64,000 nucleotides of DNA from Massilia eurypsychrophila (GCF_002760655.1 NZ_PDOC01000011.1:1-64000), one strand, 5' to 3'. Shown: positions 14,159 through 23,329, counted from the stretch's first letter. The notes: generated by a model not told the origin, from the sequence alone. Translations and numbers: made by a program.

Positions 14159-16702
14159 TCAGCGCAGCTTGCCAGCGCCGGCGTGGCGCCACGGCAGCGC
14201 GCGGAACGCCGGTTTCAGCATCGACAGCGCGAACAACCCGACGGTGCTGACCCCGATCGCTGCTGCGAACTGGGCCAGCGTCAACGCCTGAAAGCGGAAG
14301 ATCGCCGCCAGCCACGGCACGTAGAGCACCAGCAACAGCAGGCCGAGCGCGGCGCCGGCGACGATCCAGACGAGCCGGTTCGGCGTGCGCAGCGAAGCAA
14401 TCACGCCAAGCGAACTGGAACGGTTGGCAAAAATGAGTGCCAGGTTCGACAGCACCAGGCTGGCAAAGCCGAACGCGCGCGCCTGCGCTTCCGGCAAGTT
14501 GGCCAGGCTCCAGGCATAAGCGGCGAGCACCAGCAGCAGCACCACCGATCCCTGCGCCATCGCCACTGCAATGCTGCGCCGGCCGAACAGCGCGGCATCC
14601 GGGCCGCGCGGCGGGCGGCGCATCTGGTCCGGTTCGGCCGCCTCGTTTTCGAATACCAGCGAGCAGGCCGGATCGATGATCAGTTCGAGGAAAACGATGT
14701 GCATCGGGTACAGCAGCGGTGGCCATCCCATCAGCACGGGCAGCAGCGCCATGCCGGCGATCGGCGCATGCATCGACACGATGTAGGTCATCGCCTTCTG
14801 CAGATTGCTGTAGATGCGCCGTCCCGCGGCGATGGCGTGGACGATCGACGTGAAGCGGTCGTCGAGCAGCACGATGGCGGCCGCTTCGCGCGCGACGTCG
14901 GTGCCGCGCTTGCCCATGGCGATGCCGACGTGGGCCGCCTTCAGCGCCGGCGCGTCGTTGACGCCGTCGCCGTTCATCGCCACCACCGCGCCGCCCTGTT
15001 TGAGCGCCTGCACGATGCGCAGTTTCTGCGCCGGCGAAATGCGCGCGCACACGCTGGTGCCGGGCAAGCGAGCCAGCAGGGCGGCGTCGTCCATCGCCGC
15101 CACCTCGTCGCCGGTGAGCGGCACGCCATCCGGCAGGCCGGCTTGCAGCGCGATGGAGCGCGCCGTGGCGGGATAGTCGCCGGTGATCATGACCACGCGG
15201 ATGCCGGCGGCGCGGCACTCGGCCACCGCCGCCGGGATGTCCGCGCGCAACGGGTCGGCCAGTCCGGCCAGGCCGATCAGCTCCCATGCGAAGCCGTGCG
15301 GATCGTCCGGCAAGCTGTCCGCATCGATCTGCGCGCTTGCCACCGCCAGCACGCGCAGGCCGCGCTGCGCCATCGCGTCGGCCGCGGCCAGCACCTTGCT
15401 TCGCTGCGCTTCGTCGAGACGGCAAAAGGCGGCGATGCTTTCCGGCGCGCCCTTGGCGGCGACCACGCAGGCGCCGGCCTTGCCCGCCTGCCACACGTGG
15501 GTCAGGGCGCGTCGATCGGGGGTGATGCCGTACTCGCGCACCAGCGTCCAGTCCGGGTGCAACTGCGCTGTACCTTGCAGCGCGCTGTCGCCGAGGCGGT
15601 GAAATGCCAGTTCCATCGGATCGCTGGGACGCACCGCGCTGGCAAGGATCGAAAACTCGGCGAGGCGCCGAAACGGCGCGGGCAGTTCGGGTTGCCCGCT
15701 CGCCAGCTCCTGGTGTTGATCCTCGACATACAGGGCTGCGACGGTCATCTGGTTTTCAGTCAGCGTGCCGGTCTTGTCGACGCACAGCACCGAGACGGCG
15801 CCGAGCGTTTCGATCGCTGGCAGGCGACGCGTCAACACGTTCTGGCGCGCCAGGCGCCATGCGCCGAGCGCTGGAAACACGGTCAGCACCACGGGAAACT
15901 CTTCCGGCAACATCGACATCGCCAGCGCGATGCCGGCCAGCAGGGCCTGCAGCCAGTCGCCCCGGGTCAGGCCGTACACCAGGACCAGCGCCAGGCTCAT
16001 GCCGATGCCGAGCATGGCAAACAGCGTCGCCAGCTTGGCCGTTTCGCGCGTCAGCGGCGAGCGTTCGCGCACGACGTCGCGCAGCGAGGCGCCGATGCGG
16101 CCGATCTGGCTGTTTGCCCCGGTCGCGTCGACCCTGGCGATGCCGTGGCCCTGTACCACCAGCGTGCCTGAGAACAGCCGTGCCGATTCGGTGGCGGCGC
16201 CGGCGCCGGCCAGCGCCGCTTTCATCACCGGCACCGATTCGCCGGTGAGCAGCGATTCGTCGGCCTGCAGGCCGTTGCCTTCGACCAGCACAGCGTCGGC
16301 CGGCACGCGGTCGCCCTCCGCCAGCACGACCAGGTCGCCGCGCACCAGCTCGCGGCTGTCGATGCCGGCCCGCTTGCCGTTGCGAATGACCGTCGCGCGC
16401 GGGCTGCTCAGGTCACGCAAGGCGTCGAGCGCGCGCTCGCTCTTGCCTTCCTGGTACAGCGTCAGCCCCAGCGTGACGCCGACCATCAGGCACAGGAACA
16501 GGCCTTCGCTCAGTTCGCCGAGCAGAAGGTACAGCGCCGCCGCGCCGATGATGAGCAGGAACATCGGTTCGCGGGCGGCGTCCAACAGGATGTGGCGCCA
16601 GGTGCGCTTGTCGCTCTCTGGCAGGCTGTTCGGACCCTCCGCCATCCTGATACGTTGTGCTTCATCGTCGGAGAGGCCGCCAAGCATGCCGGTTTCAACC
16701 AT
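14159..16702 (-). CDS. Cation-transporting P-type ATPase
   Basis: An 847-residue P-type ATPase. It has the actuator-domain TGES within DESLLTGESVPV, the phosphorylation motif CVDKTGTLTENQM, and the hinge MNGDGVNDAPALKAAHVGIAM. About ten membrane helices surround these. The M4 motif is PEEFPVV rather than the PEGLP of Ca2+ pumps. M6 carries LIIDPACSLVFENE, so the ion is not certain. This subgroup often sits beside uspA and alcohol dehydrogenase genes in low-oxygen loci. Two starts are possible: ATG 16711, or ATG 16702 with AGGA 8 bases upstream, which I prefer. An FNR-like site lies in the gap shared with the divergent dehydrogenase gene. Confidence 0.85.
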   Translation of the reverse strand: MVETGMLGGLSDDEAQRIRMAEGPNSLPESDKRTWRHILLDAAREPMFLLIIGAAALYLLLGELSEGLFLCLMVGVTLGLTLYQEGKSERALDALRDLSSPRATVIRNGKRAGIDSRELVRGDLVVLAEGDRVPADAVLVEGNGLQADESLLTGESVPVMKAALAGAGAATESARLFSGTLVVQGHGIARVDATGANSQIGRIGASLRDVVRERSPLTRETAKLATLFAMLGIGMSLALVLVYGLTRGDWLQALLAGIALAMSMLPEEFPVVLTVFPALGAWRLARQNVLTRRLPAIETLGAVSVLCVDKTGTLTENQMTVAALYVEDQHQELASGQPELPAPFRRLAEFSILASAVRPSDPMELAFHRLGDSALQGTAQLHPDWTLVREYGITPDRRALTHVWQAGKAGACVVAAKGAPESIAAFCRLDEAQRSKVLAAADAMAQRGLRVLAVASAQIDADSLPDDPHGFAWELIGLAGLADPLRADIPAAVAECRAAGIRVVMITGDYPATARSIALQAGLPDGVPLTGDEVAAMDDAALLARLPGTSVCARISPAQKLRIVQALKQGGAVVAMNGDGVNDAPALKAAHVGIAMGKRGTDVAREAAAIVLLDDRFTSIVHAIAAGRRIYSNLQKAMTYIVSMHAPIAGMALLPVLMGWPPLLYPMHIVFLELIIDPACSLVFENEAAEPDQMRRPPRGPDAALFGRRSIAVAMAQGSVVLLLVLAAYAWSLANLPEAQARAFGFASLVLSNLALIFANRSSSLGVIASLRTPNRLVWIVAGAALGLLLLVLYVPWLAAIFRFQALTLAQFAAAIGVSTVGLFALSMLKPAFRALPWRHAGAGKLR

Positions 16703-16773
16703 TGTGTACATCCTGAAAGTGATGGGCGGGCTTGCCCAGTTTCCGATGGTAGGTAGTTGCCGGTGCTCTTTCC

Positions 16774-16787
16774 TTGACGCACATCAT
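16774..16787. promoter_or_regulatory. FNR/Dnr-like half-conserved site between P-type ATPase and alcohol dehydrogenase
   Basis: TTGACGCACATCAT matches the TTGAT-N4-ATCAA consensus at 8 of 10 defined positions. It lies in the divergent region, 72 bases from the ATPase start and 90 from the dehydrogenase start. It would fit anaerobic activation of one or both genes, but the match is imperfect. Confidence 0.4.
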
Positions 16788-16876
16788 GCACCGCGTTTTT
16801 GTTTGTGGTACGCGCTGAGATAGCTGCGCATTGACGGCGAAGGAGGCATCGGCAAGCGCAAGCGTTGCCCGGCAGC

Positions 16877-17863
16877 ATGGCAGCGATGGTCTTCGATGGC
16901 CCTGGGCAAGCGCTGCGCGCGGCGCGCCTGCCGCTGCCGGTTGCCGGCGAGCGCGACGTGCTGATCCGCGTATCGGCCTGCGCGGTATGCCGCACCGACC
17001 TGCACATCGTCGACGGCGACCTGGCGCCGCATCGGCGCCCGCTGGTGCCGGGCCACGAAATCGTCGGCACCGTGGTTGACGCCGGACGGGCGGTGACGCG
17101 TTTCGCGCTGGGGCAGCGGGTCGGCGTGCCGTGGCTGGGCAGCACTTGCCGGCATTGCCGCTACTGCCTCAGCCATCGCGAAAACCTGTGCGACCAGCCG
17201 GTGTTTACCGGCTACGACCGCGACGGCGGTTACGCCGAGTACGCTGCCGCCGATGAGGACTTCTGCTTTGCGCTGCCGGCGCGCTACGACGACCTGCACG
17301 CGGCGCCCTTGCTGTGCGCCGGGTTGATCGGCTACCGCGCCTATGCGATGGCCGCGCCGGACGGCGCGCTGGGCATCTACGGCTTCGGCGCCGCGGCGCA
17401 CCTGGTCACCCAGCTTGCCGTGCACGCGGGACGCACGGTGTATGCCTTTACGCGGCCGGGCGACCTGCGTTCGCAGCACTTCGCCCGTTCGCTGGGCGCC
17501 GCGTGGGCCGGCAACTCGCAGCAGGCGCCGCCGGCGCTGCTCGATGCGGCGATTATCTTCGCCGCGGACGGCGCCCTGGTGCGCCAGGCGCTGGCGGCCA
17601 GCGCCAAAGGCGCCAGCGTGGTCTGCGCCGGCATCCACATGAGCGACATCCCGCCGCTGCCGTATGCGTTGCTGTGGGGCGAGCGCTGCGTGCGCTCGGT
17701 GGCGAACCTGACGCGCGCCGACGGCGAGCGCTTCCTGGCGCTGGCCGCGCGACACCAGCTCGCGGCGCAGGTCACGCCGTTTCCGCTGCCGCAGGCGAAC
17801 GACGCGCTCGCTGCGCTGCGCGCGGGCAGCTTTGATGGCGCTGCTGTGCTGGTGCCCGGGTGA
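16877..17863 (+). CDS. Zinc-dependent alcohol dehydrogenase family protein
   Basis: A 328-residue medium-chain dehydrogenase/reductase. Catalytic-zinc ligands include the Cys of CAVCRTDLH and the His-Glu pair in PGHEIVG. The structural zinc site has four cysteines in CRHCRYCLSHRENLC. The nucleotide-binding loop is GIYGFGAAAH. It presumably oxidises alcohols or reduces aldehydes with NAD(P)H. ATG 16877 gives MAAMVFDGPG; ATG 16886 is equally possible. It is divergent from the cation ATPase and shares a possible FNR-like site, consistent with a fermentative or low-oxygen role. Confidence 0.83.
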   Translation: MAAMVFDGPGQALRAARLPLPVAGERDVLIRVSACAVCRTDLHIVDGDLAPHRRPLVPGHEIVGTVVDAGRAVTRFALGQRVGVPWLGSTCRHCRYCLSHRENLCDQPVFTGYDRDGGYAEYAAADEDFCFALPARYDDLHAAPLLCAGLIGYRAYAMAAPDGALGIYGFGAAAHLVTQLAVHAGRTVYAFTRPGDLRSQHFARSLGAAWAGNSQQAPPALLDAAIIFAADGALVRQALAASAKGASVVCAGIHMSDIPPLPYALLWGERCVRSVANLTRADGERFLALAARHQLAAQVTPFPLPQANDALAALRAGSFDGAAVLVPG

Positions 17864-17937
17864 CCGCGGACAGGCCCGGCGCGCTGCAACGTATTCGGCC
17901 CGCATGGCGCCTGCAGCGTTAGCGGCCGTGCAGATCT

Positions 17938-17960
17938 GCTATTGTTGCGACAGCAATAGC
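17938..17960. repeat. Hairpin repeat, also present at 57721-57742
   Basis: GCTATTG and CAATAGC pair around a 9-base loop containing GCGACAG. A closely similar stretch (CTATTCTTACGACAGCAATAG) occurs at 57722-57742, so this looks like a dispersed intergenic element. It lies between the alcohol dehydrogenase and acetyltransferase genes. Confidence 0.45.
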
Positions 17961-17993
17961 ATCCGGCAAACTTCATAGGGGGCCCTCCCAGCA

Positions 17994-18527
17994 ATGAAAA
18001 ACGAGATATCCATCCGGCGCGCGCGCGAAGGCGACGAAGAGGCGCTGGCGCTGGTGGGCCAGGCGACCTTTCTAGAGACATTCGCGGGCGTCCTCGACGG
18101 TGCCGCGATCGTCGGGCACTGCCAGAAGGCCCACTCGGCGTCGCAGTACTGCAATTGGCTGGCCGATTCCGAGGTCGCTATCTGGCTTGCCGAGATTGCG
18201 CCGGGTAATGCGCCGGTCGGCTATCTGGTCATTGCCCCTCCCGACCTGCCGATGGTGGACATCGGCCAGGATCTCGAGCTCAAACGGATTTACCTGCTCA
18301 GCCGCTATCACGGGGGCGGCACCGGCAAGCAATTGCTGGCGCAGGCCATCGACCATGCCCAATCCCAACGGGCAGCGCGCCTTGTGCTAGGGGTCTATTC
18401 CGGCAACACCGCTGCCATTGCTTTTTACCGGCGCCAGGGCTTTGCCAACCTTGCCGAGCGAAAGTTCAATGTGGGCGGCAAGGATTACGATGATCACGTC
18501 ATGAGCCTCGCGCTCGCAACCGCCTGA
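17994..18527 (+). CDS. GNAT family N-acetyltransferase
   Basis: A 177-residue GCN5-related acetyltransferase. The acetyl-CoA-binding motif A is IYLLSRYHGGGTGKQLL (R/Q-x-x-G-x-G/A pattern). The C-terminal part NTAAIAFYRRQGFANL is the typical beta-5/alpha-4 element. It starts MKNEISIRRAREGDEEAL, normal for the family. The amine substrate cannot be predicted; other members modify amino acids, antibiotics or proteins. It stands alone. Confidence 0.82.
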   Translation: MKNEISIRRAREGDEEALALVGQATFLETFAGVLDGAAIVGHCQKAHSASQYCNWLADSEVAIWLAEIAPGNAPVGYLVIAPPDLPMVDIGQDLELKRIYLLSRYHGGGTGKQLLAQAIDHAQSQRAARLVLGVYSGNTAAIAFYRRQGFANLAERKFNVGGKDYDDHVMSLALATA

Positions 18528-18815
18528 AAAGCTGACCTCAACTGCCGACCGCGCGGCCTCGCGCCGGTCCACGCATCTCCACGCCCTTGTTGCCATTTTG
18601 ATGTCATGAGCTTGTAGTTTTCGTTTGATTTAATGCATCGGTTCATGCAGCGGATGGCACGTATCAGGCACCACGCCTGTGCATGCCCGATCGGCATGCG
18701 CAACCGGCGGCACCACGATTCTCCGTCATCCGGCACGCACCGGTGCGGGACGAAATCCGCGACGATGCCGCCGCCAAACAACGGCGCGTTACCTCACTAC
18801 GAATATGGGTTAGCA

Positions 18816-20318
18816 ATGGATAACACAGCAATCTCGGCCACTCGTCGCAATCTCCTCAAGGGCATCGCCAGCGCTTCGGCACTGCCGTTCGTCGGTGCGT
18901 TTACTGCCATGCAGTCGCAGCAGGCGTTGGCCGCCAATGGCGCCACCACGCTCGTCACCAGTCCGTATGGCGCGATCGCGCCGGTCAACGACATGACCAC
19001 CGGATTGCCGCTGCTGCAACTGCCGCTTGGCTTCAGCTACAAGAGCTTCGGCTGGCGCGGCGACCTGATGACCGACGGCAAAGCATGCCCTGGCGGTCAC
19101 GACGGCATGGGCGTGATCGTCTCGCGCAAGGTCGGCCGCAGCACCGAGCTGGTTTTGGTGCGCAATCACGAGATCGGCTCCGCGTCGGCTGCCAATTTCC
19201 TCAATGCGCCGGGCGTCTACGACAGCGGCAATACCAGCGCGACCGCGACGACCAAATTTGGCGGCGGCAACACGAACCTGCTGTTCCGCGATGGTAATTT
19301 CGTCAGCATGACGCCTAGCTTGGGCGGCACTCAAACCAACTGCGCCGGCGGGGTCACGCCGTGGGGCACCTGGCTGTCGTGCGAAGAGGTCAGCTCGGAC
19401 GCCGCCGGCACCAGCGGCAAGAAGCATGGCTACGTCTTCGAAGTGACGGCCGATCCGGCCCAGACCACCGGCCTGCCGATCGTCGGCATGGGACGCTTCG
19501 GCCACGAAGCTGCCGCCGTCGATCCGGCCACCGGCATCGTCTACGAGACCGAAGACAGCTCCGGCAAGTCCGGCTTTTACCGCTATATACCGGACATCGT
19601 GCCAGGCTATCCTGGTTCGCTGGCCATGGGCGGCGTGCTGCAGATGGCGCGCGTGAAGGGCATCGTCAACGCCAACCTCGGCACCGCGCCCGTCAACGCC
19701 ACCTATGAGCTCGAGTGGGTCAATATCGCCAACCCTGATCAGAACCGCAGCAATGCGACCGGTCCGACCGGCATCACGATCAGTTCCGCAGCCGGTCCGT
19801 TCGTGCAGGGCTGGACCCAGGGCGCGCTGCGCATGAACCGCGGCGAAGGCATCTGGTACGCGCAGGGCAAGATGTTTGTGATGGATACGTCGGGCGGCTC
19901 GGTCGCGCGCGGCACGATCTGGGAGCTCGACCTGGCCAGCCAGGTGCTGACCTGCATCTACTCGAGCCCGAGCGCGCTGGTGGGCAACATGGGCGACAAC
20001 CTCACCGTCAGCCCGCGCAACGCCATCCTGATCTGCGAAGACGCTTCCACCGCCGCGACCGACAGCTTCGGCTTCGGCCAGCGCCTGATGGGTCTGACCG
20101 GGGCGGGCGACGCGTACATCTTCGCCAAGAACAACGTCACGCTGACATCGACCCAGCTGAACACGGCCGGCAAGCTGGCCAGCCTGCAGGGCGACCACCG
20201 CTCCAATGAGTTTGCCGGCGCCTGCTTCGATCCGACCGGCCGCTACCTGTTCGTCAATATCCAGACGCCTGGCATCACGTTCGCCATCTCGGGTCCGTGG
20301 GCCAAGGGCCCGCTGTAA
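18816..20318 (+). CDS. PhoX-like (DUF839) secreted phosphatase family protein, Tat-exported
   Basis: A 500-residue exported protein of the DUF839/PhoX family, whose founding members are calcium/iron-dependent alkaline phosphatases. A Tat signal is visible: TRRNLLKG, a hydrophobic stretch, and a cleavage region at QQALAANG. Family motifs include VLVRNHE, CAGGVTPWGTWLSCEE, GRFGHEAAAVDPATGIVYETED, and DNLTVSPRNAILICED near the C-terminus. The start at 18816 places the twin-Arg about 10 residues in; an upstream in-frame ATG (MPPPNNG) exists but would put an odd extension before the Tat signal. A PEP-CTERM gene follows 34 bases later. No Pho box was seen in the 290-base upstream gap. Confidence 0.8.
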   Translation: MDNTAISATRRNLLKGIASASALPFVGAFTAMQSQQALAANGATTLVTSPYGAIAPVNDMTTGLPLLQLPLGFSYKSFGWRGDLMTDGKACPGGHDGMGVIVSRKVGRSTELVLVRNHEIGSASAANFLNAPGVYDSGNTSATATTKFGGGNTNLLFRDGNFVSMTPSLGGTQTNCAGGVTPWGTWLSCEEVSSDAAGTSGKKHGYVFEVTADPAQTTGLPIVGMGRFGHEAAAVDPATGIVYETEDSSGKSGFYRYIPDIVPGYPGSLAMGGVLQMARVKGIVNANLGTAPVNATYELEWVNIANPDQNRSNATGPTGITISSAAGPFVQGWTQGALRMNRGEGIWYAQGKMFVMDTSGGSVARGTIWELDLASQVLTCIYSSPSALVGNMGDNLTVSPRNAILICEDASTAATDSFGFGQRLMGLTGAGDAYIFAKNNVTLTSTQLNTAGKLASLQGDHRSNEFAGACFDPTGRYLFVNIQTPGITFAISGPWAKGPL

Positions 20319-20352
20319 CACACGCCATCCAATCACAACGAAAGCAACCGCC

Positions 20353-20931
20353 ATGAATTTCCGCACACTGTTGATATCATTTTTGGGCGCGCTGGTAATT
20401 TCGGGTTCGGCCAGCGCCGCTGTGCTCGTCAGCTCCACCGGTTCGCCGGCGAACGTGGTTACCGACTACAGCACGCCATCGCTGGTGTCGTTCGACCTCG
20501 ACCTGGAAAACTTTTCCAGCACCCGGCTCAATTTCGTCATCGAAGAGGGCGACCTGCTCGGTCCACTGAGTTTGAATGCGCTGGTTCGCAACCTCAGCGG
20601 CATGGGCATCGACCATTTCACGTTCGCGCTGCAGGGAGTCACCTTCGCCGCGGCAGGCAGCGTGACGCCGGCGTTCGGCACCGTCGCCGGTGTCGGCTTC
20701 ACCAGCAACCTGGCGACGATCGACTTCCGTACGCCGGAATTTGCTGAATTCCAGTTCGGCAATCCGTTTGGCACGGTTGGCAAGAGTGACTGGGTGCTGA
20801 ACACGGCCAATCTGCGCGCCGGCGACCAGTTCTCCATCACCGCATCGGTGCCGGAACCGTCGACGATTACCCTGATGCTGGCGATGCTGATCGCCGGTTC
20901 GCTCGCCCTCAAGCGCCGCGACGACCGCTGA
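20353..20931 (+). CDS. PEP-CTERM sorting-domain exported protein
   Basis: A 192-residue exported protein. A signal peptide ends near SGSASAA. The C-terminus is a PEP-CTERM sorting signal: VPEPST, a hydrophobic helix (LMLAMLIAGSLAL), then KRRDDR. Such proteins are processed by exosortase (EpsH/XrtA) and are linked to exopolysaccharide production. The middle part is beta-rich and matches nothing I can name. It follows the PhoX-like gene by 34 bases and could be co-transcribed. No exosortase gene lies in this window. Confidence 0.82.
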   Translation: MNFRTLLISFLGALVISGSASAAVLVSSTGSPANVVTDYSTPSLVSFDLDLENFSSTRLNFVIEEGDLLGPLSLNALVRNLSGMGIDHFTFALQGVTFAAAGSVTPAFGTVAGVGFTSNLATIDFRTPEFAEFQFGNPFGTVGKSDWVLNTANLRAGDQFSITASVPEPSTITLMLAMLIAGSLALKRRDDR

Positions 20932-21054
20932 TACGATCGCGCCTGTGCCGGCGACGTCGCGCGGGCGCCGCCGATGCCTGCAACTGGCGCATTTGACACT
21001 GCCGGCATCGAATGCTAGCCTGAAAAACCATCTTCAACACCTCAGGCACCTGCC

Positions 21055-21923
21055 ATGCGCTACTGGCACCTTGACCGCGCTGCCCCTTCCGGTCCAATCG
21101 ACCTCTCGCAGGTCACCGGGCTGGTGGCGGCAATTGGCCAGGCCGACGCGTCCTCCTTCGCCACCGAAGTGCTCAATACATTGGGCGCGGCGGCGCGGAT
21201 TTCGCAATGTACTATCTTCGCCTACGAGTTCGGCAACCGCCCGCGCACCGTGTCGGTGGCCGACCACCGGGGAGGGCGCTTCCTGCGCGACGTCGCCGAC
21301 GTCTACTCCAAGCTGTACTACGTCCTCGACGGCAATCAGGGCATCGTAAGCTCGGCCCAGCCGGCGCGGTCGTCGGCGTCGATGGTGATCCACCAGCAGG
21401 GCAGCGACGAGATTGTCCACGAAGGCTAACGGGTGGCGTGCTACAGCGACCCGAACGTCTGCGACCGCCTGTCGCTGATGCTGCAGCCGGCCGAGCACAT
21501 CTGGTTGTCGGTCAACCTGTACCGCGATCGCCAGCACGCCAACTTCCAGCCAAAGGAGATTGCGCTGGTCGAGACGCTGGCGCCGCTGCTCGGTCACGCG
21601 GCAAGGCATCACTACGCCTTGCACGGCCAGAGCCAGCAGGGCATTCCGCAATTGATGCTGGCGCGCCTGCGCAGCGTTTGCCCGACCCTGGCCAAGCGCG
21701 AACTGGACGTCGTGCGCGGCGTGCTGGAGGGTTATTCGGCTGCAGAAATCGGCGACATCCTCGGCATCAGACGGCCAGCGTGGTCACTTACCAGAAGCGC
21801 GCGTATCAGCGCCTTGGCATTTCCAGCCAGCGCCAGTTGTTCGCGCTGTGCCTGTCGGTTGACAAGCCTCAGACGCCGAACAAATCCCTGCGTTGCCATG
21901 AAGGCAACGCCGGCGTACACTGA
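21055..21923 (+). pseudogene. LuxR-family regulator with a nonsense codon and a frameshift
   Basis: The original frame reads from ATG 21055 (MRYWHLDRAAPS), is stopped by TAA at 21427-21429 (HEG-stop-RVACYSDPN), and continues in the same frame to a C-terminal LuxR-type helix-turn-helix (LAKRELDVVRGVLEGYSAAEIGDILGI). At about 21768 one base is missing after GIR; the end of the HTH (TASVVTYQKRAYQRLGISS) continues in the +1 frame to a stop at 21921-21923. The stop most likely replaced a Tyr codon. Two independent lesions argue for a true pseudogene rather than one sequencing error. The N-terminal part resembles the GAF-like domain of orphan LuxR regulators. Confidence 0.75.
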
Positions 21924-21934
21924 GCCGTTCTGAC

Positions 21935-21961
21935 TGTCTGCTATCGGCCAGTAGCAAACGT
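21935..21961. repeat. REP-like hairpin, copy 1
   Basis: GTCTGCTA, loop TCGGCCAG, then TAGCAAAC: an imperfect stem of the same family as those at 22523, 23087 and 24467. It lies directly after the broken LuxR gene. Confidence 0.5.
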
Positions 21962-22026
21962 TCACCGTGTAGGCCAATGTAACGTAGAAACGCGCATTAA
22001 ACTCAATCAGTACGCCATTGAACCTT

Positions 22027-22497
22027 ATGCAAATTCAAATCGACTATCGTCTTACTGACATCGGGTGGGCTGAATGCACTGTATCGTCAGGTGAGCGGAC
22101 GTGCCTAGTGACGGCGTCGTACGAGTCCGACGCGCTCAGGAACCTTGTCCTTGCCGCAAACGGCGTGTTGGCGGGATTTTCTGCTCTGACATTCAGGTTT
22201 GACGAAGAACCGGGCGAATTTCGATGGGTGATCACCGCCCCAAGGCACAACGAAGTGCAGATAGACATCTTACAGTTTCCGGAACTATGGGGCGCACGGC
22301 CCGACGCGGAGGGCATTTCGTTATACACATCACGTTGCCGCCCAATCGTTTTTGCCAAGGCTGTCGCAGATGCCGCGAGGCGGGTACTGGAGGCACACGG
22401 TGAAAGCGGCTATCTCGAAAAGTGGGATGCACATCCGTTCCCAGCGGCTCAATATGCTGATTTAGTAAAAGCAATCGAAAAGGATGGAGAAGACTAA
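22027..22497 (+). CDS. Hypothetical protein, small-gene island
   Basis: A 156-residue soluble protein beginning MQIQIDYRLTDIGWAE. It has no signal peptide or membrane helix. I see a mixed alpha/beta composition and a C-terminal helical part (FAKAVADAARRVLEAHGE), which is the general look of small immunity-type or orphan accessory proteins. I cannot assign a family. Composition is less GC-rich than core genes. It is bounded on both sides by REP-like hairpins, which suggests a mobile or recently acquired cassette. Confidence 0.5.
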   Translation: MQIQIDYRLTDIGWAECTVSSGERTCLVTASYESDALRNLVLAANGVLAGFSALTFRFDEEPGEFRWVITAPRHNEVQIDILQFPELWGARPDAEGISLYTSRCRPIVFAKAVADAARRVLEAHGESGYLEKWDAHPFPAAQYADLVKAIEKDGED

Positions 22498-22522
22498 CCT
22501 GTCTTTCCCCCGCTGCATGGGT

Positions 22523-22546
22523 GTCCGCTTTGGGTCGATAGCGGAC
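22523..22546. repeat. REP-like hairpin, copy 2
   Basis: GTCCGCT and AGCGGAC form a perfect 7-bp stem with loop TTGGGTCGAT, 26 bases after the stop of the preceding orphan gene. It belongs to the same family as the repeats at 21935, 23087 and 24467. Confidence 0.6.
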
Positions 22547-22620
22547 TGTCGGTGATAGACGACTTTCAGCCAGGCGCCGGACCATTAACACCCTTACTTA
22601 CTAGCCGATCATTTACTTAC

Positions 22621-23085
22621 ATGAGACCAAACTTCCACGAGGTAGCAGGACTATGGGAACGTGATGGGTCGCTTCGGGACATCTACGTCCAGGACACCGA
22701 AGCTGTGCACTGGAATCGCTTCGACCAACTGCTTAGCCAATATACATGCTCGTACACTTTTGATGGTGTGGCGGCACCCTTCCCAGGAGCGCAAAGCGTT
22801 CTAAGAAATCGTGAAGGCTCGCATGTGTTGTCGATTTTGTTGAACGGCCCGGTTGAAGTTTGCTGTCACTTTTTCATTGCCGAGCAGTTAGAACTCGACA
22901 TCTCTCCCAAGGAAATTACTGGCGCAATCGAGCATGACGAAGTGTTGTCATTTGTCGAGAACTTGGCGGAGGCTTTAGAGCTTTCTGCGGACATAACGCC
23001 CGAAAACTCGGAGCACACGCCCTTTCTGACTTACGTACCGCAGAGCAGAACATGGCGCATGCACGATGAGCCGGGTAGCTCTTAA
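22621..23085 (+). CDS. Hypothetical protein, small-gene island
   Basis: A 154-residue soluble, acidic protein starting MRPNFHEVAGLWERDGS. It has many Asp/Glu, a Cys pair (VEVCCHFF) and no signal peptide. A GTG at 22552 would extend it by 23 residues across a REP-like hairpin region, so the ATG is preferred. No family is recognised. The size, acidity and island setting would fit an immunity-like protein, but there is no toxin gene beside it and this is speculation. Confidence 0.5.
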   Translation: MRPNFHEVAGLWERDGSLRDIYVQDTEAVHWNRFDQLLSQYTCSYTFDGVAAPFPGAQSVLRNREGSHVLSILLNGPVEVCCHFFIAEQLELDISPKEITGAIEHDEVLSFVENLAEALELSADITPENSEHTPFLTYVPQSRTWRMHDEPGSS

Positions 23086-23086
23086 C

Positions 23087-23107
23087 GTCCGCAATGGGTC
23101 GAATGCG
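23087..23107. repeat. REP-like hairpin, copy 3
   Basis: GTCCGCA, loop ATGGGTCGAA, then TGCGGC: one stem mismatch. It starts 2 bases after the stop of the preceding gene. A half element (GGCCAAAAGCGGAC) follows at about 23177-23190. The 244-base gap to the next gene otherwise shows only a T-rich run near 23280. Confidence 0.5.
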
Positions 23108-23329
23108 GCGGGTCAGCACAAACTGCAACAAGTTCAAATTGGCAACATGCTAGACTTGTTCGAACAGCCGGTTTCGGCCAAAAGCGGACCTTCGACCGAA
23201 GGAGCACAAGGAAGACATGACCAATTCAAATCGATTGAGACGGATAGCAGTTTGGGTACCGACTCATACCCCTCCTCATTTCTTTTTTTTCTCCGTGCCA
23301 GGAAGTGGCGATTTACCAGGGCTGACAGC

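Noticed and set aside
14183-16171. 662-residue plus-strand open frame opposite the P-type ATPase
   Set aside because: It is the antisense shadow of the ATPase gene; its translation is His/Arg/Gln-rich with no domain, as expected in high-GC DNA.
18528-18815. Pho box upstream of the PhoX-like gene
   Set aside because: No pair of CTGTCAT-like direct repeats with 4-base spacing was found.
22027-23085. Toxin-immunity or anti-phage system in the orphan-gene island
   Set aside because: The two hypothetical proteins have sizes like immunity proteins, but no toxin, nuclease, NTPase or other defence domain was recognised nearby.
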